Shown here: positions 21,609-31,562 of the stretch, one piece after another | Layout: every line of letters starts with the position of its first letter | Numbering within the stretch: the stretch's first letter is position 1 | Assembly (NCBI GenBank): GCA_030323885.1 | Contig: CM059198.1 | Coordinates: 7,896,086-7,960,085, forward strand | DNA length: 64,000 bases | Reading direction: 5' to 3' | Source: Branchipolynoe longqiensis | Taxonomy: Eukaryota; Annelida; Polychaeta; Phyllodocida; Polynoidae | Program-made: the position numbers and the translations under genes | Notes under the pieces: generated by a model | Database searches by the model: none | What the model was told of the DNA's origin: nothing | Seen by the model: only the letters and a program-made list of their open reading frames with translations

Positions 21609-21700
21609 ATTATATTGATCATTATAATCTACATTACAGTGACACCAATTTGAAGTAACTTTGCCCTAAAGGGGTCAGTTATACCTCGTAGAGATGACAA

Positions 21701-22092
21701 CCATACTACGATCAAATGCTCTCCATGCAGAACTTTGCTTAGATTTTAAGTTTATAGAACCAACTATGTGGGGGCGAGAGTAGTAGACTCACTGTACCTG
21801 AACCGGGTCATGGAGAGTACTGAGGTCAGTGTGGGGGGGGGGGGGCAGTCCTGAGGCTGGGGGTCCAGCTGCTGTTTTGAAAATGGCTGGGTGAGTGGAG
21901 AGAAGGGAGAGTAAAACTTAGGTATTTCAATTGTGTAGAGTAGTTCATACAGGAAATGTATGTGCTTTAATGTAAAATATAACAATATTGGCAGTAGCAA
22001 TACCCTGTACTAACTACAATACATAATGTCGGGTAAATACTCGATACATAAGAATCTCACTGGGCTGTGAATGCCCCGGTGGCGACAACACA
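21701..22092. other. no recognisable feature
   Basis: It includes a run of more than 12 G at about 21832-21846. No gene or named repeat was recognised. Confidence 0.35.
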
Positions 22093-22093
22093 A

Positions 22094-22320
22094 GGTTTTG
22101 TTTGTTTGTTGTTGTTTTACATCCTAGCAACATCTAATGTCATATCAGGATGGGTACTGACTTGTGACAGTGCACACTCATGGGAAACCAGGCCACTGGC
22201 ACCATGACCTGGTATCCCACTCAGTCACATTATCCTGACACTGAGCACACCAGTCCTTGCTCTGTCCTAATAATGCCGAGCACCTGGCTAGGAAGTGACA
22301 AGTATCAATTTTTAAGGTAA
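22094..22320 (-). mobile_element. SINE A without head
   Basis: The tail (TTTGTTTGTTTGTTGTTGTT) and body up to GACAAGTATCAATTTTTAAG are present. The head is replaced by the next inverted-repeat element. Confidence 0.8.
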
Positions 22321-22323
22321 AAA

Positions 22324-22670
22324 AGGGTAAGTTATACCAGGCATAAACAGGTATAGTTGAAGAATATCTTCTGTTTTACAGAGGGTTTAGCCCTTGGGTA
22401 GTCACAGTACAGGGCCGTCCCACCCTCACCAAGCGACAATGAAGTTATACCAATTATTAATTATATTTATAATAATAAACAGCTGAAAAGACAAATTAGC
22501 TCGCATTATGCCCTCCAATAAATAATTAGTTTAACATTAACTTGAGACCGGAAATGCTTCGTATCCCTGTACTGTGACTACCCAGGGGGCCAACTAAGTC
22601 CTTGGTAAAACAAAAGTTATTCTTCAACTATACCCAGGTAAGTCTGGTATAACTTACCCTATATATATAT
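22324..22670. mobile_element. foldback MITE with two nested inverted repeats
   Basis: The outer arms are AGGGTAAGTTATACCAG at 22324 and its inverse ending at 22670. They continue through an AGTTGAAGAATA...TTTTAC arm for a total of about 55 bp. A second inner pair GGTAGTCACAGTACAGGG/CCCTGTACTGTGACTACC lies at about 22398 and 22578, so most of the element can fold. Confidence 0.75.
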
Positions 22671-23281
22671 GCTGTATAAGAATTATAACCTGGAATATCT
22701 CTCCTGTCCCTCATCACTCGCTCAGCTCCTTGCACTGTGGGAGTCTCTCATAGTCATCTTCTGCTCCAGCCTCTCCAACCCCAGCTCCAATAGTGGCGCA
22801 ACCACCCCTTCACACTGTAACCACCACTAAATAAATATATATATATATATTTCCATTACCGTATCCAGATCATTTATTATCTATAGCCTCTAATCCTCTA
22901 TCACCCAATCTCAGATAGTGTGAAGTTAAACATTTTATCTGTGATGCTATTTTCTACATTAAACTATACACAGTGTCTACTCTAAGAGATTAAAAAATAT
23001 AATACAAGTAAAGCAAGTGTTCAGCACCTAGACTTTCCTCTCCCAAATATGCAAGTGTATGTAGCTTTGTAGATGTAAATAATTTCGAATACAATTATTA
23101 CATTACATGTTCCTTTGCGTGTAGGATTCACAGCAGGTCTTATGTAATAAACGCTGCAACGGGACATCACTGGATATAACCCTGGAGGCGGGTCACACAT
23201 ACACAATAAAAGTGACGTCTGTAGCCAATCATCTTCTGACTGAGAGTTCAACTTTTCGTGCAGGTGAGAATGCAACAGTGC
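22671..23281. other. no recognisable feature
   Basis: AT-rich sequence with a short TA run at about 22838. No gene was recognised. Confidence 0.35.
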
Positions 23282-23292
23282 TTCCCCACCCA

Positions 23293-23771
23293 TCATCATC
23301 ATCATCATGCTGTCGGTCGCGATGCAACAAAGACTGCTTTCATTACTTGACTGCCGCTCTCCATTTAGCTCTCTGCTGTGAGAGTTGCATCCATGAGTCA
23401 GTCTTAATGTCTCTCAGCTTCAGGTTTCATTTCATGAAAGCTGCCTGCAAAAGTCTTGAAGTGCTGCTGGCTTTTGCAAGTTACCAGTGGCACTCTCTCG
23501 GGGAGCAAACAGAGGTTGCACACCGGCAAGAACATGTCAAGACAGGCGCAAAACTATTTGTCCCTGCAGTGGCTGGTCGGGAGATGTTGGGAGTTCTATA
23601 CATCAACCGCCCTTAATGCTGCCACAGTGACATGGTTTTCTGTTTAGGGTTTGCTCCCTTAGCCTTCGGTTCTGTCAAGAACCTGTACCACAAGGCAGTG
23701 GTTTACAACTTTGCAGGGCAGGGGCGTCAAACTCCCTGAGGTATTGCTATACCTGCAATACCTGCATACCA
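23293..23771 (-). mobile_element. short RTE-derived element: LINE 5' end joined to 3' end
   Basis: Compared with the LINE at 60276-63752, this copy keeps about 330 bp of the 5' end and about 135 bp of the 3' end with the ATC/GAT tail, and lacks everything between. The junction is at CAGGTTTC|ATTTCATG, with TTTC shared by both partners. TTCCCCACCCA flanks it at 23282-23292 and 23772-23782, an 11-bp target-site duplication. Confidence 0.85.
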
Positions 23772-23924
23772 TTCCCCACCCAGCCGCATTAGAAATGCAA
23801 TTAGTTAACGCACAATGTTTACCCTGGAAGTGGATTGGTTTTTGTGTGTTTTTTTTGGGGTAGATTAATCGTTTAAGCAGGGGAAATTTCAATCGAGGAC
23901 GATTGGTCTTCCTCATTTCACTGC

Positions 23925-24090
23925 TCCTTGCCCTATCCTAATAATGCCGAGTGCCTGGCTAGGAAGCGACAAGTATCAATTTTTAGGTCATTGGTTTGAC
24001 TCAACCAGGGTTCGAAGCCACAAACCATAAATCTACCAAGCAGGGGAGACAGACACTCTAACTCATTCGGCCATCCCGTCTGGTTGTTGG
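23925..24090 (-). mobile_element. SINE A, head-side part
   Basis: It runs from CCTTGCCCTATCCTAATAAT to the tRNA-like head end ATTCGGCCATCCCGTCTGG. The tail half is missing. Confidence 0.75.
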
Positions 24091-24194
24091 ATGGTTGGAC
24101 TTGGTTGGAAGACCAGTGCTTCGCCACTGACAACAGACTTATTCAGCAGACTAAACATATTTACCACCAACAAAAAAACACCCCAAAAAACAAT

Positions 24195-24476
24195 ATTTGG
24201 AAAACTTAATCTAATGTACTTAAAGTTGCAGTTGAAATAACTCTGACTAACTTTTAGAGAATTAGTTTAAAAGGAAAATATGCCAAATTGATTTTGACAT
24301 GTTTGTAAAGATTCTGACACTAGAGGCTTCAAGTCCAATAGGTTATATTAAATGTCCTTTGTGTACCCTTTCAAACAGCACCAAATGCTTATTAATGGCA
24401 TATCTATCTTAAGTTGGATTTGTAAGATCAAATCTAGATGAGTCTATTAGGTTTGAAGACTATGCAACTATACAAT
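24195..24476 (+). mobile_element. MITE 1, decayed
   Basis: It contains TGCCAAATTGATTTTG, ATTCTGACACTAGAGGCTTC and the right end GACTATGCAACTATA. The left end is damaged. Confidence 0.65.
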
Positions 24477-24477
24477 G

Positions 24478-24790
24478 TTTTTTGTCTTGAAGATTTATAC
24501 TGCCTATCATGGATTAGTCTGAATAGACTTGTTTTCACCGTTAGACAGTTTGTCGATAGAAAGCCCGAGCCTACACTTTTACCGACCCAAGGGATTTTTA
24601 ACCTCCCACACCACATAGACATGGTATGAGAGCAACTGGCCTTTGATGACGCTGTAAGTTATACACAGCGGTGGAAATCCAAATTGGCAGAGGTGGGGTG
24701 GAAGAGGAAATCGAACCACTGACCTTCAGATTAGAGTCTGACCTAGACAAAAGTCAGACACTCTAACCACTCTGCCACAGAGAACACAAC
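24478..24790 (-). mobile_element. SINE C, full length
   Basis: The tail (CTTGAAGATTTATACTGCC) is on the left and the head on the right (ACTCTAACCACTCTGCCACA). The body holds GGAAATCCAAATTGGCAGAG. A C tract and an AC run follow at 24806-24840. Confidence 0.85.
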
Positions 24791-24862
24791 AACACTTGCC
24801 CCCCTTGAGCCCCCCCCCCCCCGCCCACACACACACACACTTCCTCTCTGACCCCTAAGAAC

Positions 24863-25319
24863 GGCTGGAGTCGATTATGACGGTCCGAAGCATTCGCATC
24901 ATCCAAGTTTTCAGGATTTCAAATAGAACACTCCGAGGTGAACCTAAAATACTCAGGCCATGTGCAAAATGATCCTACCCCAATGTCCCAGGTCTTGTCC
25001 AGGGGTGTCAGGAGCATTTGTGCTGGTGCCTGGTGAAAGCCTGGAATGCTCAGGTACACTTTTGTATTTTTGTATTTAAAAGTATGACAATCCATATTAA
25101 AATAGACATATAACTAAATTATGCAATCATATAACACTTAAAATCCTATTTGCTGTATTTATATTGGTTATTTATAAAAAAGAAAATAGTATTTTTTTTA
25201 TCAAGCCAGCATTTCTTTTCCACCCCAAGTGCATTCCTTTATGCAAATCGAGGTTGTGGGACCTGCGCATGCGCAAAAAAATTATTCGGATGATCTGAGT
25301 TGTTTAATCTATTACGGCC
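24863..25319. mobile_element. MITE-like element, second copy of the 7356-7790 family
   Basis: ATTTCAAATAGAACAC, GGCCATGTGCAAAATGA, GCGCATGCGC and the right end GTTTAATCTATTACGGCC match the family in order. The left inverted repeat is decayed. Confidence 0.6.
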
Positions 25320-25606
25320 TTTATTTTGCTTAGTGTGGCCCAGGTTTTAAACAAAATTGTTTAATGGTGTTGGTTTTTTGTTTAAACATTTTTGTTGTTA
25401 ATGATGTGTTTATACTGTCCATAGCATGTAAGCTCGAGTGGTCGGGCTTGTTTTCAATGCAGTTGTAGTAGTGGTTTAATCTTATCACACAGTAGGAGGT
25501 GATAATATGTTTTTGTTTCTCACACAGGAGCAGGTACATGGTGATTTTCTAGTATCTGTTGTAGATGTTTGAGCTTGTTTTGTGTTGGGGTTAGCTATCC
25601 AAGCTC
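25320..25606. other. no recognisable feature
   Basis: T-rich sequence upstream of the next MITE. No gene was recognised. Confidence 0.3.
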
Positions 25607-25983
25607 AAAGACCCTATAATACTAAGACATCTTACTCCCTATCTCTCCAAATTGTAAATTTCACAGTGCCACCTTGTGGTGCGTTTGATCAGCCGGGCTG
25701 CTGGTTGGTGTTTCACATGTAAACACATACAATTATATTATACATGAGATAGGTAAGTATGAATACACATCAATATGAAATTGCTATGAACAAATTCCCA
25801 TCATCATCAGCATCATCATCAGCATCGCCATCATCACACATCTTTCCCATTCATATATACATTCATACATATAATATAGCACCTTTTTAACCAAGAGAAC
25901 AGCCAGCGCACCCAGTGGTGGGTTTGATCATTTTGATTACACATTACAGGCTGAGTGAGCCGTCTTAGTATTATAGGGTCTTT
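25607..25983 (+). mobile_element. MITE H, full length
   Basis: The ends AAAGACCCTATAATACTAAG and the exact inverse (CTTAGTATTATAGGGTCTTT) bound the element. The inside includes a CATCAT-type run and GTGAGCCGTCTTAG/CTCACTCAGCC-like sub-ends. The second copy at 39645-39990 is in the opposite orientation. Confidence 0.8.
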
Positions 25984-26076
25984 GCCAAGGTCGACCTGAA
26001 ATAGGGAAGGACTGGTTGTTGTTGTAATGGAGATATAGGGGGTTCCTTTGTCACTAAATTATTTTGTTTGTTGGTG

Positions 26077-26390
26077 GGTAAATATGTTTATTCTGATGAA
26101 TAAGTCTTTAGTACGTTTTAATGTTCAGTTGCAGTTAGGCAAGCGGTATATAAATGTCAGTTTGTTAGAAATATTCTAGTGTAACTCTAGTGTAGTTAGT
26201 TATGTGAGTTTATGAATTATGTTGTTGGGATCGGGTTGATAATAATGCACTGGACCAGCTCTGACCAGTGAAGCAGTGGGACCAATCCCAGTGCATTTAG
26301 GTCTTAAATTTTACATTTTTATTTGAACCGTCTCTGCCATTGTATATGGTTGACTGGAAATAACAGAGGAACAGCAACAAATAAAAAAGG
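26077..26390 (+). repeat. repeat G with internal deletion
   Basis: The first about 35 bp (GTAAATATGTTTATTCTG) join directly to the last about 280 bp, ending AACAAATAAAAAAGG. It ends 120 bp upstream of the PHYHIP-like exon. Confidence 0.65.
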
Positions 26391-26498
26391 GGGTGGGGGG
26401 GGGGGAACTGAGGCTGAGGGTTCGGTGGTCTGCCACTTACGGAATGGTGACGCCATGGAACATTTGCTAAATCAAATTATACAAATACCGTAAACAAA

Positions 26499-26510
26499 TT
26501 TATATTTCAG
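26499..26510 (+). other. 3' splice site of the PHYHIP-like exon
   Basis: TTTATATTTCAG ends at 26510. The reading frame that matches the protein family runs from codon 26513 without a start codon. The exon therefore takes its first codon from an upstream exon, with two bases of a split codon at 26511-26512. Confidence 0.7.
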
Positions 26511-27169
26511 AATTCACAAAACTGGAACTGAAAGAGATATTCTACAAAGCATTGAAATTTGTGGAAATGGACTGCCCGCCATCTTTTAGTCGAGTCAAGT
26601 GGCTGTACAGAAACAAACCTGAAAAGTACTTCAATGACATCTCTAGTGAGCACGCAGGTGTCATGGAAGTCTACATGAAGGACAAAAACGGCGACCAAGC
26701 GTCCATCATTAATGGCCAAATAAAGGGTCTGTTCTTTGCAACCAGGATCGATCCTCGAACCCAGAAGCCTCCAATGAAATCAGTCTTTGGCGATATGAGG
26801 CTATATCTTTCAGCAGCATCCGTGTTCGCCAAGCAGAATGTTCACTTGTACTTTGCAGACTTCTACTGTCATTACTGTCTACATTATGTAACGGTGGTGT
26901 TGACGTACAATGACTCATCCACTGATGTTTTCTGTCGTCAGAACCTACTCAAATTAGATAAGGATTCAAACAGCTTCCTGAAGTGGTGCAACAACCAGCT
27001 TCTCGTGACGAGCAACGTTCAGGTTGAACTCTTGTACACGGAAAATGTAAACATCAATGACCTACTGGAGGCGAAAACTGCACACATGGAGACCGTCCCT
27101 TCGACAGGGACGTCAACACCAGGTGGGATTCCTAAAAACCCAAAGTGTCGCCTGTGCAATCTGGACTGA
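26511..27169 (+). CDS. PHYHIPL: PHYHIP/PHYHIPL-like protein, C-terminal exon
   Basis: This is the last coding exon of a gene in the phytanoyl-CoA hydroxylase-interacting protein family. The frame runs from 26513 to the TGA at 27167-27169, giving about 218 residues. Family signatures are visible: YRNKPEKYF near residue 30, MKDKNG near 52, INGQIKGLFF near 61-70, LYFADFYCHY near 110 followed by an aromatic stretch and VTVVLTY, an FCRQNLLKLD segment, VELLYTENV, and a C-terminal KNPKCRLCNLD that parallels the conserved Cys-x2-Cys end of the vertebrate proteins. An N-terminal fibronectin type III domain is expected from upstream exons, but none is visible in this window. Vertebrate members are brain-enriched and bind phytanoyl-CoA hydroxylase; whether an invertebrate homologue does so is unknown. 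The frame is intact and the codons look normal. The symbol covers the PHYHIP/PHYHIPL pair, since the vertebrate duplication is probably later. Confidence 0.82.
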
Positions 27170-27295
27170 TTTCAATTTTTTACTAAAATGCATTTTATTC
27201 ATCGAATAATATCTCTTATCAGCGCCAGAGCACTGGTCTTTCAGCCGTACAGTACAATTCCTTGATACATACATGAAACATTTTTTCTCTTTTTT
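27170..27295 (+). other. 3' untranslated sequence containing repeat G fragment
   Basis: After the stop, TTTTATTCATCGAATAATAT and CAGAGCACTGGTCTTTCAGCC match the start of repeat G. I see no AATAAA in these 126 bases, so the polyadenylation site was not located. Confidence 0.45.
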
Positions 27296-27592
27296 CTTGA
27301 AGATTTATACTGCCTATTATGGATAAGCCTGAATAGACTTGTTTTCACCATTAGACAGTTTGTCGATAGAAAGCCCGAGCCTACACTTTTACCGACCCAA
27401 GGGATTTTTAACCTCCCACACCACATAGACATGGTATGAGAGTAACTGGCCTTTGATAACGCTGTAAGTAAAGCACAGCGGTGGAAATCCAAATTGGCAG
27501 AGGTGGGGGCACGGGGAATCGAACCACTGACCTTCAGATTAGGAGTCTGACCTAGAAAAAAGTCAGACACTCTAACCACTCCGCAACAGAGA
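27296..27592 (-). mobile_element. SINE C, full length
   Basis: It has the same layout as the copy at 24478, with head-end ACTCTAACCACTCCGCAACA. It lies about 130 bp after the PHYHIP-like stop codon and may fall in the 3' untranslated region. Confidence 0.85.
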
Positions 27593-28144
27593 TGCCGATA
27601 TGGTTACAGTTAGTATGTACTATCAGTGTTATTAGTAATTGCATGCAAATCCTGTTTGATACTACAAGTATTATACATATTTTCAAATACATATAGGGCC
27701 TACATATGAAAATCAGTGGATTTAATCACATTTAATAGGCTGGTATCTAGTCAATGCCTACGCTGATTTGCCCATGACTGTAAGTTATTATATACTGAAG
27801 GATGAAGTATGATGACGAGAGAGGAAATAATTAAGTAAATCAGAACACTGGATGTCAGTATGTTGTTAGTATGATGTTAATTTTTGCAATACTGTTTGAG
27901 TCATTTAATTAGTAATTGTTAGGTCTTTGTATTGTGTAATTTGATGAATGGAATGGAAGTCTGAGATTGTAGTGGGGATTTATATGTGACTGGATGTGGG
28001 TCAATTTCAAGGAAAATGTTAGGTACTAGGTATGTAATGGGCGTTGAAATAGGGGTGGGAATGGGCTTAGGTGTGCTGGGTTGTGTAGTGCATTTGGGAC
28101 CATTTGTATATATGTGTGTTGAGGGGTCGGGGCAAGGGTGTCCT
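27593..28144. other. unassigned; may include 3' part of the adjacent LINE
   Basis: No clear feature. The part from about 27919 to 28144 may be the 3' untranslated end of the minus-strand LINE, because it follows the end of its protein. Confidence 0.35.
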
Positions 28145-30245
28145 TTAGGATACATGTAACTGTGTAGGGGTCTGACACACATGTTGGATTTTTATTAAGT
28201 TTTTGAATTCAAGGAGACTTGTGGACCGTGTTATCATCACTGGGAGTTTATTCCATAATGTACCACCTCTGTAAATTGGTGCTTTAGTCAGCTTGTTTGT
28301 TAGTGGCTTGGGCATTTTTAGGAGTGTAGCATCACTCTGTATGGTTACTCTGTTTGTATGGTCAACATATTGCTCATCATTAAATCTTTTTTTACATGAG
28401 AGTGAGGAGATGTGAGTCGCTCCTTTGACTAAGGTAGCTGATTTGTACTTTGGCATGCATTTTTTGTAAAGACAAAGTTTTTCCCTCTGTAGACAGTTCT
28501 AAGGAGTCAATTATTGGAAGAATAGTGGCGTTATATAGCAAAAGGGCTGTGTTCTTAGTCATGTAGTATCTAATTTTCCTAAAAGTTTGCATTTTTATGG
28601 CTATCATTTGATTGAGTTTTGAGACTTGTTGATTACCATTTAGTGTGGAATCGAGTGTGGTCCCTATATATGTATCTACCTCATTCAATGCTGCATCACC
28701 CAAATGTAGTGTGATAGTTTGTGCTCTTGATATTTTTGATTTGGTTGCAAACATTATGTATTCAGATTTCTTTGCATTCACTGTCAGTTTATTTTACTTA
28801 CACCAGATGTTAACCTTAGCTAGCACATCCTCAACTATCTCCGCTGCAGATTCAATGTTTTGATTATGGACTGTGATGGCTGCATCATCAGCAAACAGTG
28901 TAAACATGGCCTCATTTGTCACCAAGTGTAAGTAATTAATAAATATGAGGAATAGTAGTGGCCCAAGTGGCGTATGCCAGTTGTAATTGATATCTCTGTA
29001 GATTTAGTGTAATTTATTTTTGTAACTTGCTGCCTAATTGATAGATAGTTGGCTATAAATGTACAAGATTTAGGACAGAGTCCCGCTCTTTCAATTTTCT
29101 AGTGTAAAATGTCATGGTCCATGGTATCAACAGCTTTTTATTATTTTTAATATTTCTTTTGGTAAATATGTCTATTCTGCTGAATAAGTCTTTTGTCAGT
29201 GCCAGAGCACTTGTCTTCCAGACATTTTTCAATTCAGGGTTATTTACACAAAAGGTATATAGAAGAAGGTATACAATAACTGTTGAATACACAATTTGCA
29301 GCATGTAACACAATGAAATTCTTTAACCCAAAAGTTCCATAGCAATATGATCACAGTAGTGTCATATAATTAGATCAATATTAGTCAGATCAATGTGAGT
29401 ATTTACATAGTATTTAGAATGTAAGCAAAAGTTATCGTCTGTATTCAGTTGGTAAAGTTGTAGTAAGTTTTAATGTTCAGTTGCAGTTAGGCAATATAAA
29501 TGTCAGTTTGTTAGAAATATTCTAGTGTAACTCTAGTGTAGTTAGTCATGTGAGTTTATGAATTGTGTCGTTGGGGTGGGGTTGTTAATAATACACTGGA
29601 CCATTTCTTGTAAACAAGAAAGATGGAGTTCATCTAATTGATCGGCTAAGACCATTGTGCTTGATTGATCTTTTCTGAAGCCACTTTGCTGTTTGGCAAG
29701 GTAGTGGGTGTCTCCTAGGAAGGTTTTTATTTGGTTGTTGATTATTTGTTGAATGACCTTGCCTGGGAGGGGTAGTATTAATATTGCTTGAGTTCATTAC
29801 ATGATTTAGGATTGCTTACCTTTGGTATTGGTGTGACAGTAGCTATTTTACATTTATCTGGGAAAAACCTGTTTCAATGACAAGTTTGTATATATGTGTA
29901 AATGTGTCTGTTAAGATAAAAATGGCTGTCTTAGCAAAGGCCAAATTTATATTCATCATACCAGATGATTTATATGATGAAAGTTCATCAACCTTGGCAA
30001 ATACTTCTTTTCTTGTTGTTTTTTCAAGCTTCTATTTGTATCGATTTGCAAGTGGCTAATATGTTTTTTGATCGTCAATGTTTAGGATGATTTTTTTGGG
30101 GAGGTTTGCCCCAATGTCTACAAAATAATTGTGTATCACTTCGGCTAACTGGCAATCAGGCACTCTCTCACCTGTGCTGTAATCTATTATGTTGTTGATC
30201 TGTGGTTTGGTGTCTGGTTGAATTTGATCAATTGATTGATTTTAC
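28145..30245 (-). pseudogene. decayed non-LTR retrotransposon reverse transcriptase (CR1/L2/jockey-like)
   Basis: Reverse-strand translation in shifting frames gives ordered pieces of a LINE reverse transcriptase. Near 29830 is KIATVTPIPK; near 29700 is QQSGFRKDQSST; near 29120 is AVDTMDHDILH, the usual AFDT...HDIL region. Near 28890 is LFADDAAI with the catalytic DD pair, and near 28790 NKLTVNAKKSEYIMF. The C-terminal end near 28230 has GGTLWNKLPVMITRSTSLLEF. A TAA interrupts just before NKLTV, and frame changes occur near 28970, 28480 and 29770. The endonuclease part is not seen. A copy of repeat G (29159-29602) is inserted between the QSGFR and HDIL regions. The element cannot be autonomous. 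Confidence 0.82.
29159..29602 (+). repeat. repeat G inserted in the LINE
   Basis: It starts GGTAAATATGTCTATTC and stops at AATACACTGGACC, lacking the last about 140 bp of the family. ATTTCTT is present on both sides (29152-29158 and 29603-29609), a 7-bp target-site duplication. Confidence 0.75.
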
Positions 30246-30485
30246 ACAGAGAATGTTGATTATTTGATTGATAGCTTCCTTATGCGGTGTCGGCAGCATA
30301 GGCCATATTCACAGTGAGAATTGTTTATTTTTGCATTCAACCACTGCTTTTACGCAGAATGCAAAAAGCATGCAATCAATTATGTGTTGACAGACATTCA
30401 TGAATTCAAAAAAGCTCACAATAATGTGTGATCTATAGCAGGTCTGAACACAATGTGAGCTAGTGTGGAACTGACTTTATTATGG
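30246..30485. other. no recognisable feature
   Basis: AT-rich spacer. No gene was recognised. Confidence 0.3.
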
Positions 30486-30545
30486 TTCTTTGGTCACGTG
30501 ATATCTGAACACGTCACGTGCTCAGATATCATGTGACCACCCGAT
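30486..30545. repeat. foldback around CACGTG motifs
   Basis: GGTCACGTGATATCTGA and its near inverse TCAGATATCATGTGACC flank ACACGTCACGTGC. The block holds two CACGTG palindromes and can form a stem of about 17 bp. It may be the core of a small palindromic element. Confidence 0.6.
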
Positions 30546-30625
30546 TATAGTTACCCGGCCGGCCGCCATACTACACCTACCTTACATCCTCTTTTCATTG
30601 AATAAACAAAAGCATATTTGATAGA

Positions 30626-30905
30626 TTTGTTTGTTTGTTGGAGTTTTATGTCCTGTCAAAATCTGAGGTCACATCGAGATGGGTACCCACTTGCGACAGT
30701 ACACACTCATGGTGACTTCATAGTACTGCCTCACTGGGAAAGCAGGTGGCCGACACCATGATCTGATATCCCACTCAGTTACATTATCCTAACACTGAGC
30801 TAACCAGCCCTTATCCTATGCTATTAATGGCAAGCGCCAGGCGAGGAAGCGAAAAGTATCAGTTTTAAAGTCATTGGCTTGACTGGGACGGGAACCCAAC
30901 TTCGG
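30626..30905 (-). mobile_element. SINE A, head missing
   Basis: The tail TTTGTTTGTTGGAGTTTTAT is on the left and the body continues to TTGACTGGGACGGGAACCCAA. A MITE F follows where the head should be. Confidence 0.8.
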
Positions 30906-31402
30906 TACACCTTGATGGTACACCTTGATGGACGTCGGTACACCTTGATGGACGTCGGCGGTCGGTGAGGATCGTCGGTGCGCGTCAGGGTGCATCAAAA
31001 GTTTTGTGCTTGCACAAAACTTTTCGACGTGTGCCAACGTGTGGGTCGAACGTTATGGGGACGTTAGGCACGCATCGAGATACGTTGGATGCACTGGAAG
31101 ATCGTTATGCGAACAGTAGGCAGATGCCGCGCGTGCTTGAGTGTCGTCTCCACACGTTGCGCCAAATGGTTGCTTTGTTGTTTTATGCCCTAGGTACATC
31201 TAAGGTCATATGATGATGTCGCACCAAACTTTTTTTTTTTTTACCGCATGTGTCGACACATGTTGGCCACGCGCTACTAACATGCTGCATTGACGCCAAA
31301 CTTTTTCCCTACACCGCCGAAAAGTAGGACGTGTCTCGAAGCATACAAATTATTTTGCACATTGGCGGCATGCTGCGAGAAGCATTGTAGTGTGACTGCA
31401 GC
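30906..31402 (+). mobile_element. MITE F, left end lost, carries a SINE A tail
   Basis: The central AAAAGTTTTGTGC/GCACAAAACTTTT hairpin (near 31000-31024), a SINE A tail at 31174-31213 and the right end AGAAGCATTGTAGTGTGACTG match the other copies. The left part begins with a short GTACACCTTGATGGACGTCG tandem. Confidence 0.7.
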
Positions 31403-31412
31403 ATTAGGAGTG

Positions 31413-31562
31413 GAAAGTACCTCAGGCGGTTGAGTGGTCCACCTGTGAAGGTGTCGATCATCCTATCGATCTTGCTCAGTGGGCACATTTGCAGTTTTGG
31501 CTATTTTCCGTTCCAACCGGTAGTCCACAACTGGTTCATTAAAGGCTGTGGTATGTGCTGTC
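31413..31562 (+). mobile_element. SINE D, head and part of body
   Basis: GGTCCACCTGTGAAGGTG, TCCGTTCCAACCGGTAGTCC and GGCTGTGGTATGTGCTGTCC match the family in order. The 3' half is replaced by SINE B. Confidence 0.75.
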
